From the NCBI RefSeq assembly GCF_039536205.1, contig NZ_BAAAYL010000001.1, positions 1,860,001 to 1,924,000 of the forward strand: a DNA stretch of 64,000 nt. The letters are read 5' to 3'. The translations under genes and the position numbers were made by a program. This document shows positions 1-8,834 of the stretch, piece by piece; within the stretch, counting starts at the first letter, position 1, and every line of letters starts with the position of its first letter. Below the pieces are notes generated by a model. That model was not told the DNA's origin. It searched no databases and saw nothing but the letters and a program-made list of their open reading frames with translations. The DNA is from Streptomyces sannanensis (lineage in GTDB: Bacteria; Actinomycetota; Actinomycetes; Streptomycetales; Streptomycetaceae).

Positions 1-918
1 GCCGATGTGGTGGATGTCGCTGTAGAAGAGCACCAGGTCGCCCGGCTGGAGCTGGCTGCGGCTGATGCGCGTGCCGTTGTTGGCCTGGGCCTGGGAGATA
101 CGGTCCAGCTTGACGCCGGCCTGGGCGTACGCCCATCCGGTCAGGCCGGAGCAGTCGAAGGAGTTCGGACCCGTGGCGCCCCAGACGTACGGGGAACCGA
201 GCTTGGTCTTCGCGGCGGCGAGCGCGGCGGCGGCTCGGCCGGAGGCGGCCGGGGCGTTGCCCAGGTCCGCGCGGGAGCTGGCGCGGTTGGCGCGCTCCTC
301 GCTCTTGGTGAGCTCGGCGCGCTCGGCGGCGGTCAGGCTGTTGAGCAGCTTCTGCGCCGCAGCGAGCTTGCCCTGGACTTCCTTCTTCTTCTCGCCGAGC
401 TCCTTGCGGGTGTCCTCGAGGTCCTGGAGCTTGCCCTGGGCCTCCTGGCGCTGCTGCGCGAGAGTCCGCTGCTTGGCCTGGATGTCCTGGAGCGACTGGG
501 CCTGGCGAGCGCCCAGAGCGTCCAGCGCTGAGGCCTTGTCGAGGTACTCGTCCGGGTCCGCCGAGAGGAAGAGCTGCACGGACGGGTCGATGCCGCCGGA
601 ACGGTACTGCGAGGTGGCCATCGAACCGAGGCCGTCCCGCAGTTCGTTGAGCTCCTGCTGGCCGCGGGCGACCTTGTCCTGCAGGTCGTCGACCTGCTTC
701 TCGAGCTTGTCCTGCTGCTCCTTGGCCCCGTTGTACTGCTCGGTGGCCTTCTCCGCCTCTTCGTAGAGCTTGTCGACCTTGGCCTTGACTTCGCTCTTGG
801 AGGGGTTCGGGGCGGCCTGGGCGGCCTGGGCACTGAGCGCGACGGCCGCCGCAGCGGTCGCGGTGAGCACGGTCACACGGGCGCGGCTCGGCTGTTTGGG
901 TCGACGGTGGGACGCCAC
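1..918 (-). CDS. NlpC/P60-family peptidoglycan hydrolase, 3' end cut by window edge
   Basis: Secreted cell-wall hydrolase that should cleave peptidoglycan stem-peptide bonds. The visible 306 residues start at a GTG (916-918) with a basic N-terminus, a hydrophobic core and an Ala-rich signal-peptide end near residue 36. A long charged coiled coil follows (about 40-215), then the NlpC/P60 fold. The fold is recognised by GSPYVWGATGP and the catalytic-Cys motif NSFDCSGLTGWAYAQAG; the run ending in DIHHIG should hold the catalytic His. The last part of the domain lies outside the window. The architecture matches RipA-like and Streptomyces NlpC/P60 proteins with a regulatory coiled coil. It lies downstream of the NYN gene on the same strand but behind a 271-bp gap, so it probably has its own promoter. 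The family assignment is secure; the substrate bond is inferred. Confidence 0.93.
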   Translation of the reverse strand, partial: MASHRRPKQPSRARVTVLTATAAAAVALSAQAAQAAPNPSKSEVKAKVDKLYEEAEKATEQYNGAKEQQDKLEKQVDDLQDKVARGQQELNELRDGLGSMATSQYRSGGIDPSVQLFLSADPDEYLDKASALDALGARQAQSLQDIQAKQRTLAQQRQEAQGKLQDLEDTRKELGEKKKEVQGKLAAAQKLLNSLTAAERAELTKSEERANRASSRADLGNAPAASGRAAAALAAAKTKLGSPYVWGATGPNSFDCSGLTGWAYAQAGVKLDRISQAQANNGTRISRSQLQPGDLVLFYSDIHHIG

Positions 919-1189
919 GAAGGCGAGCTCCTTCTTCCTCAAGCCGCCGAACTACGCAGACTCGGCGGTGTCTTCACGGTCACCCCGGTTGGGTGATCAA
1001 CCGCATGAAGGCTTAAAGGCCGACCATAGTGACCTTCTTGTGATCAGTTCAAATCCTGATCAGAAAATTCCCTACCCTGAAGTGCATTATTTACAGTCAT
1101 CATACGGGCAGTAACGGTCACTTGACGCAGCGCTCTGCGTGACGCTCAAACAATTCGGGCATAACGCTCGGAAGTTGCCAGATGTATGG
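919..1189 (-). promoter_or_regulatory. Leader and candidate promoter of the NlpC/P60 gene
   Basis: This 271-bp gap is clearly AT-richer than its surroundings (about 1040-1110). Read on the minus strand it holds a good -10 hexamer, TATGAT (1099-1104), with only a weak -35. The transcript would have a leader of roughly 170 nt. Near the gene two small hairpins can be drawn: TCACCC/GGGTGA around 985-1000 and CCGCCGA/TCGGCGG around 945-970. Streptomyces cell-wall hydrolase genes often have c-di-AMP (ydaO) riboswitches, but I could not match that consensus here. Promoter placement is tentative. Confidence 0.35.
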
Positions 1190-2548
1190 CTAGATACGTG
1201 AAAGCCGCTTCAGCAGCAGGACGGACGCGACAGGCCGGGCGCCCGCCTTCGCCACCCCGTCGGCCACCTCCCGGTCCGCCGACACCACCACCACCGGCCG
1301 GCCGGCCGGCTCCGCCCGGACGATCTGCCGGATGAGCTCGTCCGCGGTCACCCCGGGCTTGCTGAACAGCACCCTCACTCCGCGCGGAGGCGCGAGCAGC
1401 ACCGGCGCGGCCAGTTCCGCACCGTCGAAGACGCAGGTGATCTCGGCGCCCGACTGTGCCGCGAGCACCGCGAGCCCGCCCAGCAGCCGCAGCCGCTGCT
1501 TCTCCAGCGGCATCGTCGGATAACCGGTCTTGGTGACGTTGTAGCCGTCCACGATCAGATGCGCCTGCGGCAGCGCCAACAACTGGTCGAGCAGCGCCGG
1601 ATCGGTCTCCGACAGCGCCCTGGCCGCGATGTCCTTCGGCGTCATCCTGCCCGGCGCGACCGCGTCCACGGTGTCCGCCGGATGCAACAAAGCAGGCGGC
1701 AGGGCCAGTTCCCTGCGCAGCCCCTGCGCGGCGTCCAGCACGGTGTCCAGCAGCAGCCGCAGCCGCATGTCCTCGATGGACCGTCCCTCACGGACCGCAC
1801 GGCGGCTCGCCTCGACGGCGGCCTCCGCCTCGCCCAGGCGGACCCGGAGCCGCCGGGCCTCGCTCTCGGCCGCTGTCACCTGGGCGGACGCCTCGGCCTT
1901 GATCCCGTCGATCCCGGCCTGCGTCTTGCGCAGGGCCGCCTCGCCCCGCTTCACATCGCTGAGCGCGCTGCGCAGCTTCCGCTGGAGCGTTTCGGCCTCC
2001 TTGCGGGCCGCCTCGAGCTCCGTACGCAGCCGCTCGGTCTCGTTCTTCGTATGGGCCCGCGCCTCGGCGAGTTCCGCGCGCAGCCGCTCCAGTTCACGCC
2101 GCCCGGCCCGGTCCGCCCGTTCGGCGTCCGCGCGATGGGCCTCCTCGCCCGCCGCCGCCACAAGCTTGACCCAGCCGGCCGGGCGCAGCACGTACGCAAT
2201 CGCGGCCACGTCCACGGGATCCGCGGCGCCCGGCGGGGAACCCGCCTCCACCGCCGCGGCCAGCTCCGGCTGGCCCTCCTTCAGTCGCTCGCCGACCCGC
2301 TGCCGGAACACCGGATCGTTCTCCAGCGTCGCGGCCATGGCGTTCCCGGCGAACTTGGCACGCCGGGACGGGGTGAACCGGGCGTACTGCCTCAGCTGGG
2401 CGGGCAGCTCGGCGACCGTCAGCCCGCCGAACGCGTCCGACACCAGCGCGACGACCCGGCGCCGCACTCCCTCCGGGAGCGGGCGGTCGAGCACCTCGGC
2501 GGCGTCGCCGGCCGCACCGGCCGGTTCAGCGCCGCTTGCATGCTCCAC
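1190..2548 (-). CDS. NYN (YacP-like) domain protein with central coiled coil
   Basis: A 452-residue protein with three visible parts: an N-terminal helical region (1-125), a long Glu/Arg/Ala coiled coil (about 130-265), and a C-terminal NYN/PIN-like domain from about residue 331. The C-terminal domain has the hallmark LIVDGYNVTKTGYP, then TCVFDGAE and VVVVSADREVADG, which give the conserved acidic residues of the PIN/NYN metal-dependent RNase fold. YacP-like proteins are linked to RNA processing, so an RNA-binding or nuclease role is likely but not proven. The long coiled coil is usual for the actinobacterial members. The start is next to the divergent small zinc-ribbon region; GTG/ATG alternatives close by cannot be excluded. 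Confidence 0.88.
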   Translation of the reverse strand: MEHASGAEPAGAAGDAAEVLDRPLPEGVRRRVVALVSDAFGGLTVAELPAQLRQYARFTPSRRAKFAGNAMAATLENDPVFRQRVGERLKEGQPELAAAVEAGSPPGAADPVDVAAIAYVLRPAGWVKLVAAAGEEAHRADAERADRAGRRELERLRAELAEARAHTKNETERLRTELEAARKEAETLQRKLRSALSDVKRGEAALRKTQAGIDGIKAEASAQVTAAESEARRLRVRLGEAEAAVEASRRAVREGRSIEDMRLRLLLDTVLDAAQGLRRELALPPALLHPADTVDAVAPGRMTPKDIAARALSETDPALLDQLLALPQAHLIVDGYNVTKTGYPTMPLEKQRLRLLGGLAVLAAQSGAEITCVFDGAELAAPVLLAPPRGVRVLFSKPGVTADELIRQIVRAEPAGRPVVVVSADREVADGVAKAGARPVASVLLLKRLSRI

Positions 2549-2585
2549 AATCCGTCACCCCAACTGTCGTCCTCACCGCTCCCTC

Positions 2586-2828
2586 TCAGGAGTCGGCACC
2601 CGGCCTGTCCACGAGTTCGATCCGGTCCACCGCGTTGCACCAGCGGCATCGAACCGACTCGATGGTCTCACTGACCACCTCGCGCTCCTCGACCGTGGGC
2701 TCTCCGGCCAGATCGAGGTGGACGTACTCGACAACCTTCGAAGCGCGGGTGACGTCGAAACGGGTGAGATTGCCGCAGAGCGTACAGCGCCACCGGGTAG
2801 TGGCAGTGGGCAGGGGAACCGTCGTCAT
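2586..2828 (-). CDS. Small zinc-ribbon protein, function unknown
   Basis: An 80-residue protein starting at ATG 2828 with GAGGAC just upstream. Two CxxC pairs (CTLC at 15-18 and CRWC at 61-64) should bind one zinc ion as a zinc ribbon. A beta-rich acidic stretch with VVEYVHLDLAGEPTV lies between them. Short conserved actinobacterial proteins of this kind have no assigned function. A longer reading frame runs upstream to 2930, but that part overlaps repeat B (about 2878-2912) and has no ribosome binding site, so I prefer the short start. The gene lies just upstream of the NYN gene on the same strand and may be co-transcribed with it. Confidence 0.75.
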   Translation of the reverse strand: MTTVPLPTATTRWRCTLCGNLTRFDVTRASKVVEYVHLDLAGEPTVEEREVVSETIESVRCRWCNAVDRIELVDRPGADS

Positions 2829-2877
2829 CGTGCTGTCCTCTTGGTGTTCCGGTGTGATGCCCGTAACCCTACGGCCC

Positions 2878-2912
2878 TGGGGGTGCCCCCTGCTCGGGCG
2901 GAGCCGAGAGCC
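2878..2912. repeat. Dispersed repeat B, single copy
   Basis: Palindromic element reading GGGTGCCCCCTGCTCGGGCG, then GAGCCGAGAGC. Its reverse complement matches the repeat B found expanded at 20641-20762 and singly at 54026-54062: CTCTCGGCT, then CGAGCAGGGGG, then ACCCC. It lies in the gap between the zinc-ribbon gene and the divergent rhomboid gene. Confidence 0.6.
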
Positions 2913-2928
2913 CGGCGGACGGGACGCC

Positions 2929-3705
2929 ATGTCACGGCGAGGCGGTCTGTCCTATTGGGTGCCGTTACGCCATGCTCTGTTCGTGATCGGATGGCGGGGA
3001 GCACGGGGAACGGCCGCGGGCGGTCCCATGGTGACCTATGGCGTGATCGGCATCTGCTGTCTGGTCTTCCTCCTGAGCCCCGGATCCGGCCTCAACCCCG
3101 TCCACGGCACGGGCGACCGACTGCTCGCCGCGCAGCGGGACTGGTTCGAGCACTGGGGCGTCGTCCCCGACGAACTGCTGGGAGGCTCGGCCAGAGCCGC
3201 GCTCACCCCGCTGACCGCTCTGTTCGTGCACGCCGGCTGGCTGCATCTGCTCGGCAACATGCTCTTTCTGTATGTCTTCGGGGCGATGACCGAGGAACGC
3301 ATGGGCCGTCTGCAGTTCGCGGTGTTCTACCTCGGCTGCGGCTACCTGGCCCTGCTCGGGTACGCGGCCGTGCACGCCACGTCCGAGCAGACACTGGTCG
3401 GCGCGTCCGGGGCCATCTCCGGTGTGCTCGGCGCTTTTCTTTATCTCTTCCCCAAGGCCAGGGTCACCAGTCTGTTTCCCTTCCTCTTCTTTCTGCCGCT
3501 GCGCTTCCCCGCATGGGCGGTGCTGGTGTTCTGGCTCTGCCTCCAGTGGCTGGCCGCCGGGCAGGCGGGCACCGGTCCGGGCGTGGCGTACCTCGCGCAC
3601 CTGTTGGGCTTCGGTACGGGGTTCCTCTACGCCTGGGGGCGCTTCCGGGGTGGAGCTAGAGTGAAGGCCCCAGCCACGGCCACCGAGGGAGACAACCAGC
3701 CGTGA
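2929..3705 (+). CDS. Rhomboid-family intramembrane serine protease
   Basis: Polytopic membrane protease with six or seven hydrophobic segments. The rhomboid signatures are all present: HAGWLHLLGNMLFLYVFG with the oxyanion Asn (about 110), VGASGAISGVLGAF with the catalytic Ser (about 160), and VAYLAHLLGFGTGF with the catalytic His (about 224). It should cleave transmembrane segments of membrane proteins; the substrate is unknown. I place the start at ATG 2929, but the Shine-Dalgarno sequence is poor and GTG 2983 is also in frame; the part before MVTYGVIG is the least certain. The stop overlaps the GTG of the next gene (GTGA), which implies translational coupling to the Lrp-type protein. Confidence 0.9.
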   Translation: MSRRGGLSYWVPLRHALFVIGWRGARGTAAGGPMVTYGVIGICCLVFLLSPGSGLNPVHGTGDRLLAAQRDWFEHWGVVPDELLGGSARAALTPLTALFVHAGWLHLLGNMLFLYVFGAMTEERMGRLQFAVFYLGCGYLALLGYAAVHATSEQTLVGASGAISGVLGAFLYLFPKARVTSLFPFLFFLPLRFPAWAVLVFWLCLQWLAAGQAGTGPGVAYLAHLLGFGTGFLYAWGRFRGGARVKAPATATEGDNQP

Positions 3706-3983
3706 TCACCGCGATCGTGCTCATCAAGACCAGCGTGGACCGGATTCCCGAGATCGCCGAGTCGATCGCCGCACTGGACAACGTCAGCGAGGTCTACTCC
3801 GTCACCGGTACGTACGACCTGATCGCCCTGGTACGCGTGGCGCGCCACGACGATCTGGCCGACATCATTCCCGGCCGGATCAGCAAGATCCCGGGCGTGG
3901 AGGCGACGGACACGCACGTCGCGTTCCGTACGTACTCCCAGCACGACCTGGAGGCGGCGTTCGCGATCGGCCTCGAAGGCTGA
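3702..3983 (+). CDS. Stand-alone Lrp/AsnC ligand-binding (RAM) domain protein
   Basis: A 93-residue protein made only of the Lrp/AsnC C-terminal RAM domain, a beta-alpha-beta-beta-alpha-beta fold: AIVLIKTSVDRIPEIAESIA, then VYSVTGTYDLIALVRV, then DTHVAFRTYSQHD. It has no helix-turn-helix. Such stand-alone domains (SraM-like) form oligomers that bind amino acids or similar effectors. The GTG start overlaps the rhomboid stop codon, so the two are co-translated. It runs convergent to the aminotransferase gene 75 bp away. Confidence 0.9.
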   Translation: MITAIVLIKTSVDRIPEIAESIAALDNVSEVYSVTGTYDLIALVRVARHDDLADIIPGRISKIPGVEATDTHVAFRTYSQHDLEAAFAIGLEG

Positions 3984-4058
3984 CAGCAAGCCCGTCCGGA
4001 GTGAGCGCGGCTACGAACCGTCCGGGCGACGGTCACAGCGGGCAACCCTACGGAGGCG

Positions 4059-5489
4059 TCACGCAGCCGCGCCGCACGCGGGCACGCAGCGGCCGTCCTC
4101 CGTGCGGTACTGCCAGCGCGCGCCCTCGCGGACCAGTTCCCCGACCGCGGCGACGAACCGCTCGACGTGCTCGTCGGGCGTACCGGCACCGAAGGAGACC
4201 CGGATCGCGTTCAGCGACTTCTCACCGGGCGCCGCGTCGGGCGCACCGCACTCGCCCGGGGCGGCCGCGTCGCTGCCGAGCAGCGTGCGGACCAGCGGAT
4301 GCGCGCAGAAGAGCCCGTCGCGCACCCCGATGCCGTACTCCGCGGAGAGCGCCGCGGCGAAGTGGGAGCTGTTCCAGCCGTCGACCACGAACGAGATGAC
4401 ACCGACCCTGGGGGCGTCGTCGCCGAAGAGGGACAGGACCCTGACCTCCGGCACCTCGGCCAGCCCCTCGCGAACCTTCGCGATGAGGTGCTGCTCGCGG
4501 GCGATCAGCGTGTCGAAACCGGCCTCGGTCAGCGCCTTGCAGGCGGAGGCGACGGCGTACGCCCCGATGACGTTCGGGGAGCCGGCCTCGTGGCGGGCGG
4601 CCGTGGTGTGCCACTCCACGTCGACGCCGCCGTCCGTCCGGCGGGCCACCTTCCGCGAGGCGCCGCCGCCCGCGAGGTACGGCTCGGCGTCCTGGAGCCA
4701 GTCCGAGCGACCGGCGAGCACGCCGGAGCCGAACGGCGCGTACAGCTTGTGGCCGGAGAACGCGACCCAGTCGACGTCCAACCCCGCGATGTCCACCGGG
4801 TGGTGCGGCGCGAGCTGCGCGGCGTCGAGGACGATCCGGGCGCCGTGGGCGTGGGCGGCGGCGGCGAGTTCCCGGACAGGCCACAGCTCGCCGGTGACAT
4901 TGGAGGCGCCGGTGACGCAGACCAGCGCGGGGCCGTAGGGCTCACGGTCGGCGAGAGCGCGGTCCAGCGTCTCCACGGCCTGCTGCGGACTGCGCGGCGC
5001 GTTGAGGTAGGTGACCTGGGCGTCCCTCCACGGCAGCAACGAGGCGTGGTGCTCGGTCTCGAAGACGAAGACCTGGCAGTCGGCGGGCAGAACGGCCGCC
5101 AACAGGTTCAGCGAGTCGGTGGTGGAGCGGGTGAAGACGACCTGGTCGCCGGGGCGGCAGCCGAGGAACTCGGCGACGGCGGCGCGGCTGTTCTCGAACA
5201 GGTCGGTCGACAGCTGCGAGAGGTACCCGGCACCGCGGTGCACGCTGCCGTAGTACGGGGCGTACGCGGCCACGTCGTCCCAGACGCGCTGCAGTGCCGG
5301 GGTGCTGGCGGCGTAGTCGAGGGCGGCGTAGCCGACTTCGCCGCCGGTGACGAGCGGGACGAGAACGTCCCGCCCGAGCACGGGAAGCGGCGCGGCGCAG
5401 CAGTCGTCGGAGTCCGCGGCGGCGGACGCGGCAGCGGAAGCGGAAGCGGAAGCGGGGGCGGCGACAACGGAGTTGGGGCGTGCGGACAT
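4059..5489 (-). CDS. Class V aminotransferase (cysteine-desulfurase-like PLP enzyme)
   Basis: A 476-residue PLP-dependent enzyme starting at ATG 5489 with GGGAGAT upstream. The N-terminal 35 residues are a low-complexity Ala/Ser run, a GCTTCC-type microrepeat in the DNA, and are probably disordered. The class V fold then follows: FTRSTTDSLNLLA, FVFETEHHASLLPWR, RIVLDAAQLAPHHPVDI, and the PLP lysine in AFSGHKLYAPFGSGVLAG. The family covers cysteine desulfurases and related C-S or transamination enzymes. No SxSGxxC desulfurase loop is obvious, but the 3' part has FCAHPLVRTLLGS. A SAM-IV riboswitch about 215 nt upstream indicates repression by S-adenosylmethionine and hence a role in sulfur or methionine metabolism. 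The exact substrate cannot be read from the sequence. Confidence 0.88.
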   Translation of the reverse strand: MSARPNSVVAAPASASASAAASAAADSDDCCAAPLPVLGRDVLVPLVTGGEVGYAALDYAASTPALQRVWDDVAAYAPYYGSVHRGAGYLSQLSTDLFENSRAAVAEFLGCRPGDQVVFTRSTTDSLNLLAAVLPADCQVFVFETEHHASLLPWRDAQVTYLNAPRSPQQAVETLDRALADREPYGPALVCVTGASNVTGELWPVRELAAAAHAHGARIVLDAAQLAPHHPVDIAGLDVDWVAFSGHKLYAPFGSGVLAGRSDWLQDAEPYLAGGGASRKVARRTDGGVDVEWHTTAARHEAGSPNVIGAYAVASACKALTEAGFDTLIAREQHLIAKVREGLAEVPEVRVLSLFGDDAPRVGVISFVVDGWNSSHFAAALSAEYGIGVRDGLFCAHPLVRTLLGSDAAAPGECGAPDAAPGEKSLNAIRVSFGAGTPDEHVERFVAAVGELVREGARWQYRTEDGRCVPACGAAA

Positions 5490-5704
5490 GGCGGTATCTC
5501 CCGGCAGGGCAAGGCGAATCGGCTGTGGGAACCCGCGCGGCGGCATGGTGAGGCGACAACGGCTCGACCGCGCAAGGGGGGTTGCCTCGACACACGGCAG
5601 CCACCATGACGGGCATCGTGTGGAGGGTGTGAAGAAGGGGCCGCCGGCCCTATCGCATTCGCTTGCTCACGAGACTGCTCCCTCGAGGACCAGGACCCCA
5701 GGGG

Positions 5705-5832
5705 CACAAGGGGTCCGCGCTTGCCGCGGACCTCACTGCCCACGGCCTGGTCTTCACCCGGGGCACCCCGCCACGGACGGAGGGTTGCCGGACAGCGGGC
5801 CGGGGCCGAAGTCGCTGTCACTCATGACCTGC
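5705..5832 (-). promoter_or_regulatory. SAM-IV riboswitch
   Basis: Read on the minus strand, this leader starts with GGTCATGAGTGACAGCG (from 5829) and continues with CCGCTGTCCGGCAACCCTCC, GGCGGGGTGCCCCGGGTGA, AGACCAGG, and finally GGTCCGCGGCAAGCGCGGACC. These are the P1 pairing (GGTCATGAG with the later AGACC), the SAM-binding core and the extra 3' hairpin/pseudoknot element that separates SAM-IV from SAM-I. The identification is from the remembered consensus of actinobacterial SAM-IV RNAs and matches closely. It lies in the 5' leader of the class V aminotransferase gene and should lower its expression when SAM is plentiful. The remaining 5833-5976 up to trpD shows nothing I can assign. Confidence 0.88.
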
Positions 5833-5976
5833 GCAGAACCTATGCCACGCGATCGCGCCGGCGCAACCGCGGTCCGGCATACGGACGTCGGTGGCCCGGT
5901 CGTTCGGGGCCGCTCGCCGTCGCGGCGGAACCGAAGGACCGGGCCAAAGTCGGGGACGCCGCGCGCCGCGGGTGCG

Positions 5977-7041
5977 TCACGCGTTGCTGGCGCGCACCCA
6001 GCGCTCCAGCACCTGCCTGGCAGCGCCCGAGTCGATGGACTCGGCGGCCCGGTCGATACCGGCGCGAATCTGGTCGGTGAGCGGCGCGTCCGTCGGGTCG
6101 AGCGCCGCCAGGGCCGCCGCCGAGTTGAGCAGGACCGCATCGCGGACCGGGCCGGTCTCGCCGGCCAGCAGCCTGCGGGCCACATCGGCGTTGTACGAGG
6201 CGTCGGCACCGCGCAGCGCCTCGACCGGCACCAGATCGATACCGACGTCCCGCGGGTCGAAGGACTCCGCGCGTACGGCGCCGTCGCGGACCACCCACAC
6301 CCGCGAGGTGGCGGTGGTGGTCAGCTCGTCCAGGCCGTCGTCGCCGCGGAACACGAGCGCGGAGGAGCCGCGTTCGGCGAGCACCCCGGCGACGATGGGG
6401 GCCATGCGCGCGTCGGCCACGCCGGTGGCCTGGGCGTGGACCTTGGCGGGGTTGGTGAGCGGGCCGAGGAAGTTGAAGGTGGTACGGATCCCGAGCTCCC
6501 GCCGGGCCGGCGCCACATGCCGCAGCGACGGGTGGAACTTCACCGCGAAGCAGAAGGTGATCCCCGCCTCGGCGGCGACCTCGGCGACCCGTCGCGGGGT
6601 CAGCTCCAGATTGACGCCGAGCTTCTCCAGCACGTCCGAGGCGCCGCTGGCCGACGAAGCGGCACGGTTGCCGTGCTTCACGACCCTGGCGCCCGTACCG
6701 GCCACCACGATCGACGACATGGTGGAGATGTTGACGGTCTTGGCACCGTCGCCGCCGGTGCCGACGATGTCCACGCTCGGACCCGGCACATCGATCAGGT
6801 TGGCGTGCTCGTACATGGCCCGTACGAGCCCGGTGATCTCCTCGACCGTCTCGCCCTTGGCGCGCAGCGCCACCGCGAAGCCCGCGATCTGGGCGTCGGT
6901 GGCCTCGCCGCGCATGATGCGGTCCATGGCCCAGGCGGTGTCGTCGGCGGTCAGATCGGCACCGATCAGCAGTGTGTCCAGTACACGCGGCCAGGTGCGG
7001 GCCGCCACGCTGTCGCCGCCTGCCGGGGTCACAACGTTCAT
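5977..7041 (-). CDS. trpD: Anthranilate phosphoribosyltransferase
   Basis: Second step of tryptophan synthesis: anthranilate plus PRPP gives phosphoribosyl-anthranilate. The 354-residue protein starts at ATG 7041 with CCAGGAG upstream. The PRPP-binding glycine loop [20 protein letters not shown] and the following [19 protein letters not shown] are complete, as are the N-terminal helical domain and [13 protein letters not shown]. Family length is normal. It stands alone, away from other trp genes, and is separated from the upstream qcrB by a strong hairpin at 7108-7138, so it should have its own promoter close to 7042-7100. The stop is far from the SAM-IV leader, which belongs to the next gene. 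Confidence 0.97.
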   Translation of the reverse strand: MNVVTPAGGDSVAARTWPRVLDTLLIGADLTADDTAWAMDRIMRGEATDAQIAGFAVALRAKGETVEEITGLVRAMYEHANLIDVPGPSVDIVGTGGDGAKTVNISTMSSIVVAGTGARVVKHGNRAASSASGASDVLEKLGVNLELTPRRVAEVAAEAGITFCFAVKFHPSLRHVAPARRELGIRTTFNFLGPLTNPAKVHAQATGVADARMAPIVAGVLAERGSSALVFRGDDGLDELTTTATSRVWVVRDGAVRAESFDPRDVGIDLVPVEALRGADASYNADVARRLLAGETGPVRDAVLLNSAAALAALDPTDAPLTDQIRAGIDRAAESIDSGAARQVLERWVRASNA

Positions 7042-7107
7042 GGTCCGCTCCTGGGGTCCACAGCCGAATGGGAACAGGTCCACCCTATCCATCCCCGGGT
7101 ACGGCGA

Positions 7108-7138
7108 AGAGCCCCGTCCATCGGATGGACGGGGCTCT
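7108..7138 (-). terminator. Hairpin terminator after qcrB
   Basis: Perfect 14-bp stem, AGAGCCCCGTCCAT with ATGGACGGGGCTCT, and a 3-nt loop. It lies between the qcrB stop and the trpD start on the minus strand and should end the ctaE-qcrCAB transcript. No U-tract follows, as is usual in Streptomyces. Confidence 0.85.
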
Positions 7139-7169
7139 CCCCCAGCTACCGCTGGGAGGTGCCTCCAGC
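7137..7169. repeat. Dispersed repeat A, single copy
   Basis: Palindrome CTCCCCCAGCTACCGCTGGG followed by AGGTGCCTCCAGC, directly beside the qcrB terminator. It is the simple form of the element expanded at 12061-12200 and 17136-17314. Confidence 0.7.
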
Positions 7170-7202
7170 TGTGGCGATCAGCTATGAGCGATCAGGCGGA
7201 GA

Positions 7203-8834
7203 TCAGTGGTGGCCGTGGCCGCTGGTGATCTCCCGGTATTCCTCGGCGGTCGGCTTGGGAATCTGGTTCCCCTCGCCGAAGTAGCCCTTGCTGAGCTTGG
7301 CCCGCAGCTTCTGGGAGAGCGGGATCTTGCGCTCGACACCGTTCTCGTCGACCGTCGGGCCGATCTCGATCGGCTCGTACTGGTCGTGCGCGGTGAGCGA
7401 GTGCAGCTTGGCCTGCGAGAGCGGCTCGTGGATCTCGACGAACTCACCGTGCGGCAGACGCTTGATGATGCCGGTCTCGCGACCGTGCAGCACCTTGTCG
7501 CGGTCCCGGCGCTGGAGGCCCATGCAGATCCGCTTGGTGATGATGAACGCCAGGAGCGGACCGACGATGAAGAAGATCCGGACGAACCAGGTGATCGCGT
7601 TGATCGACAGGTGGAAGTGGGTCGCCCAGAGGTCGTTTCCACCACCGACCAGCATGATCAGGTACATCGTCACCCAGGCCACACCGAACGCGGTACGGGT
7701 CGGCGCGTTGCGCGGCCGGTCCGCGATGTGGTGCTCACGCTTGTCACCGGTGAGCCAGGCCTCGAAGAACGGGTACAGCGCGAAGATCACCAGCAGCAGG
7801 CCGAAGAGCACCAGCGGGATGAACACGCCCAGGACCAGCGTGTGGCCCCAGAGGTTGACCTCCCAGCCCGGCATGAAGCGGATCAGACCCTCGGCGAAGC
7901 CCATGTACCAGTCGGGCTGGGCGCCGGTGGACACCTGGTCCGCCCGGTACGGGCCGATCGCCCAGATCGGGTTGATCTGCGCAATCGCGGAGATGGCCGC
8001 GATCATGCCGAAGACCAGGAAGAAGAAGCCTCCGGCCTTCGCCATGTAGATCGGCAGCAGCGGCATGCCGACGACGTTCTTGTTGGTCCGGCCCGGACCC
8101 GCGAACTGCGTGTGCTTGTGGAAGAACACCAGGATCAGGTGCGCCACCAGCAGACCGAGCATGATGCCCGGCAGCAGCAGGATGTGGATCGAGTAGAACC
8201 GGGCCACGAAGTCCGTACCGGGGAACTCGCCGCCGAACAGGAACATCGAGATGTACGTGCCGACGACCGGCATGGACAGGATCGCGCCCTGCGTGAAGCG
8301 GACACCGGTACCGGAGAGCAGGTCGTCCGGGAGCGAGTAGCCGGTGAAACCGGTGAACATGCCCAGGACGAACAGCAGGAAGCCGAACAGCCAGTTGATC
8401 TCGCGCGGCTTGCGGAAGGCGCCCGTGAAGAAGACGCGCATCATGTGCACGAACATGCCGGCGAGGAAGAGCAGCGCGGCCCAGTGGTGGATCTGCCGGA
8501 TCAGCAGACCACCGCGGACATCGAAGCTGATCTCCAGAGTCGAGGCGTACGCCTCGGACATCATGATGCCCTGCATCGGCTCGTACGAGCCGTGGTAGGT
8601 CACCTCGTTCATCGACGGGTGGAAGAACAGCGTCAGATACACACCCGTGAGGATGATGATGATGAAGCTGTAGAGCGCGACCTCACCCAGCATGAAGGAC
8701 CAGTGGTCCGGGAAGATCTTGCGCATGTTGGCCTTGGCCAGGCCGTAGATGCCCAGCCGGCCGTCCGCCCAGTCGGCGACCCGCTCACCGGCGGGTGCTT
8801 TGCGGCGACTCTCGTTGGTCGTGGTGGTGCTCAT
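7203..8834 (-). CDS. qcrB: Cytochrome bc1 (bcc) complex cytochrome b subunit
   Basis: Membrane quinol-oxidising subunit of the actinobacterial bcc-aa3 supercomplex. It has 543 residues and about nine transmembrane helices. Heme ligands lie in IRQIHHWAALLFLAGMFVHM and in FYSIHILLLPGIMLGLLVAH. The quinol-site motif is PDWY (in GAQPDWYMGFAEG), the actinobacterial variant of PEWY. The hydrophilic C-terminal tail of about 120 residues is typical of the phylum. Its ATG overlaps the qcrA stop by 4 bp, so it is the last gene of the leftward ctaE-qcrC-qcrA-qcrB operon. Confidence 0.98.
   Translation of the reverse strand: MSTTTTNESRRKAPAGERVADWADGRLGIYGLAKANMRKIFPDHWSFMLGEVALYSFIIIILTGVYLTLFFHPSMNEVTYHGSYEPMQGIMMSEAYASTLEISFDVRGGLLIRQIHHWAALLFLAGMFVHMMRVFFTGAFRKPREINWLFGFLLFVLGMFTGFTGYSLPDDLLSGTGVRFTQGAILSMPVVGTYISMFLFGGEFPGTDFVARFYSIHILLLPGIMLGLLVAHLILVFFHKHTQFAGPGRTNKNVVGMPLLPIYMAKAGGFFFLVFGMIAAISAIAQINPIWAIGPYRADQVSTGAQPDWYMGFAEGLIRFMPGWEVNLWGHTLVLGVFIPLVLFGLLLVIFALYPFFEAWLTGDKREHHIADRPRNAPTRTAFGVAWVTMYLIMLVGGGNDLWATHFHLSINAITWFVRIFFIVGPLLAFIITKRICMGLQRRDRDKVLHGRETGIIKRLPHGEFVEIHEPLSQAKLHSLTAHDQYEPIEIGPTVDENGVERKIPLSQKLRAKLSKGYFGEGNQIPKPTAEEYREITSGHGHH

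Noticed and set aside
919..1120. Possible c-di-AMP (ydaO) riboswitch before the NlpC/P60 gene
   Set aside because: This class is common before Streptomyces cell-wall hydrolase genes, but the conserved GGGACCC...GGGGTGAATC-type core is not found; only two short hairpins are present.
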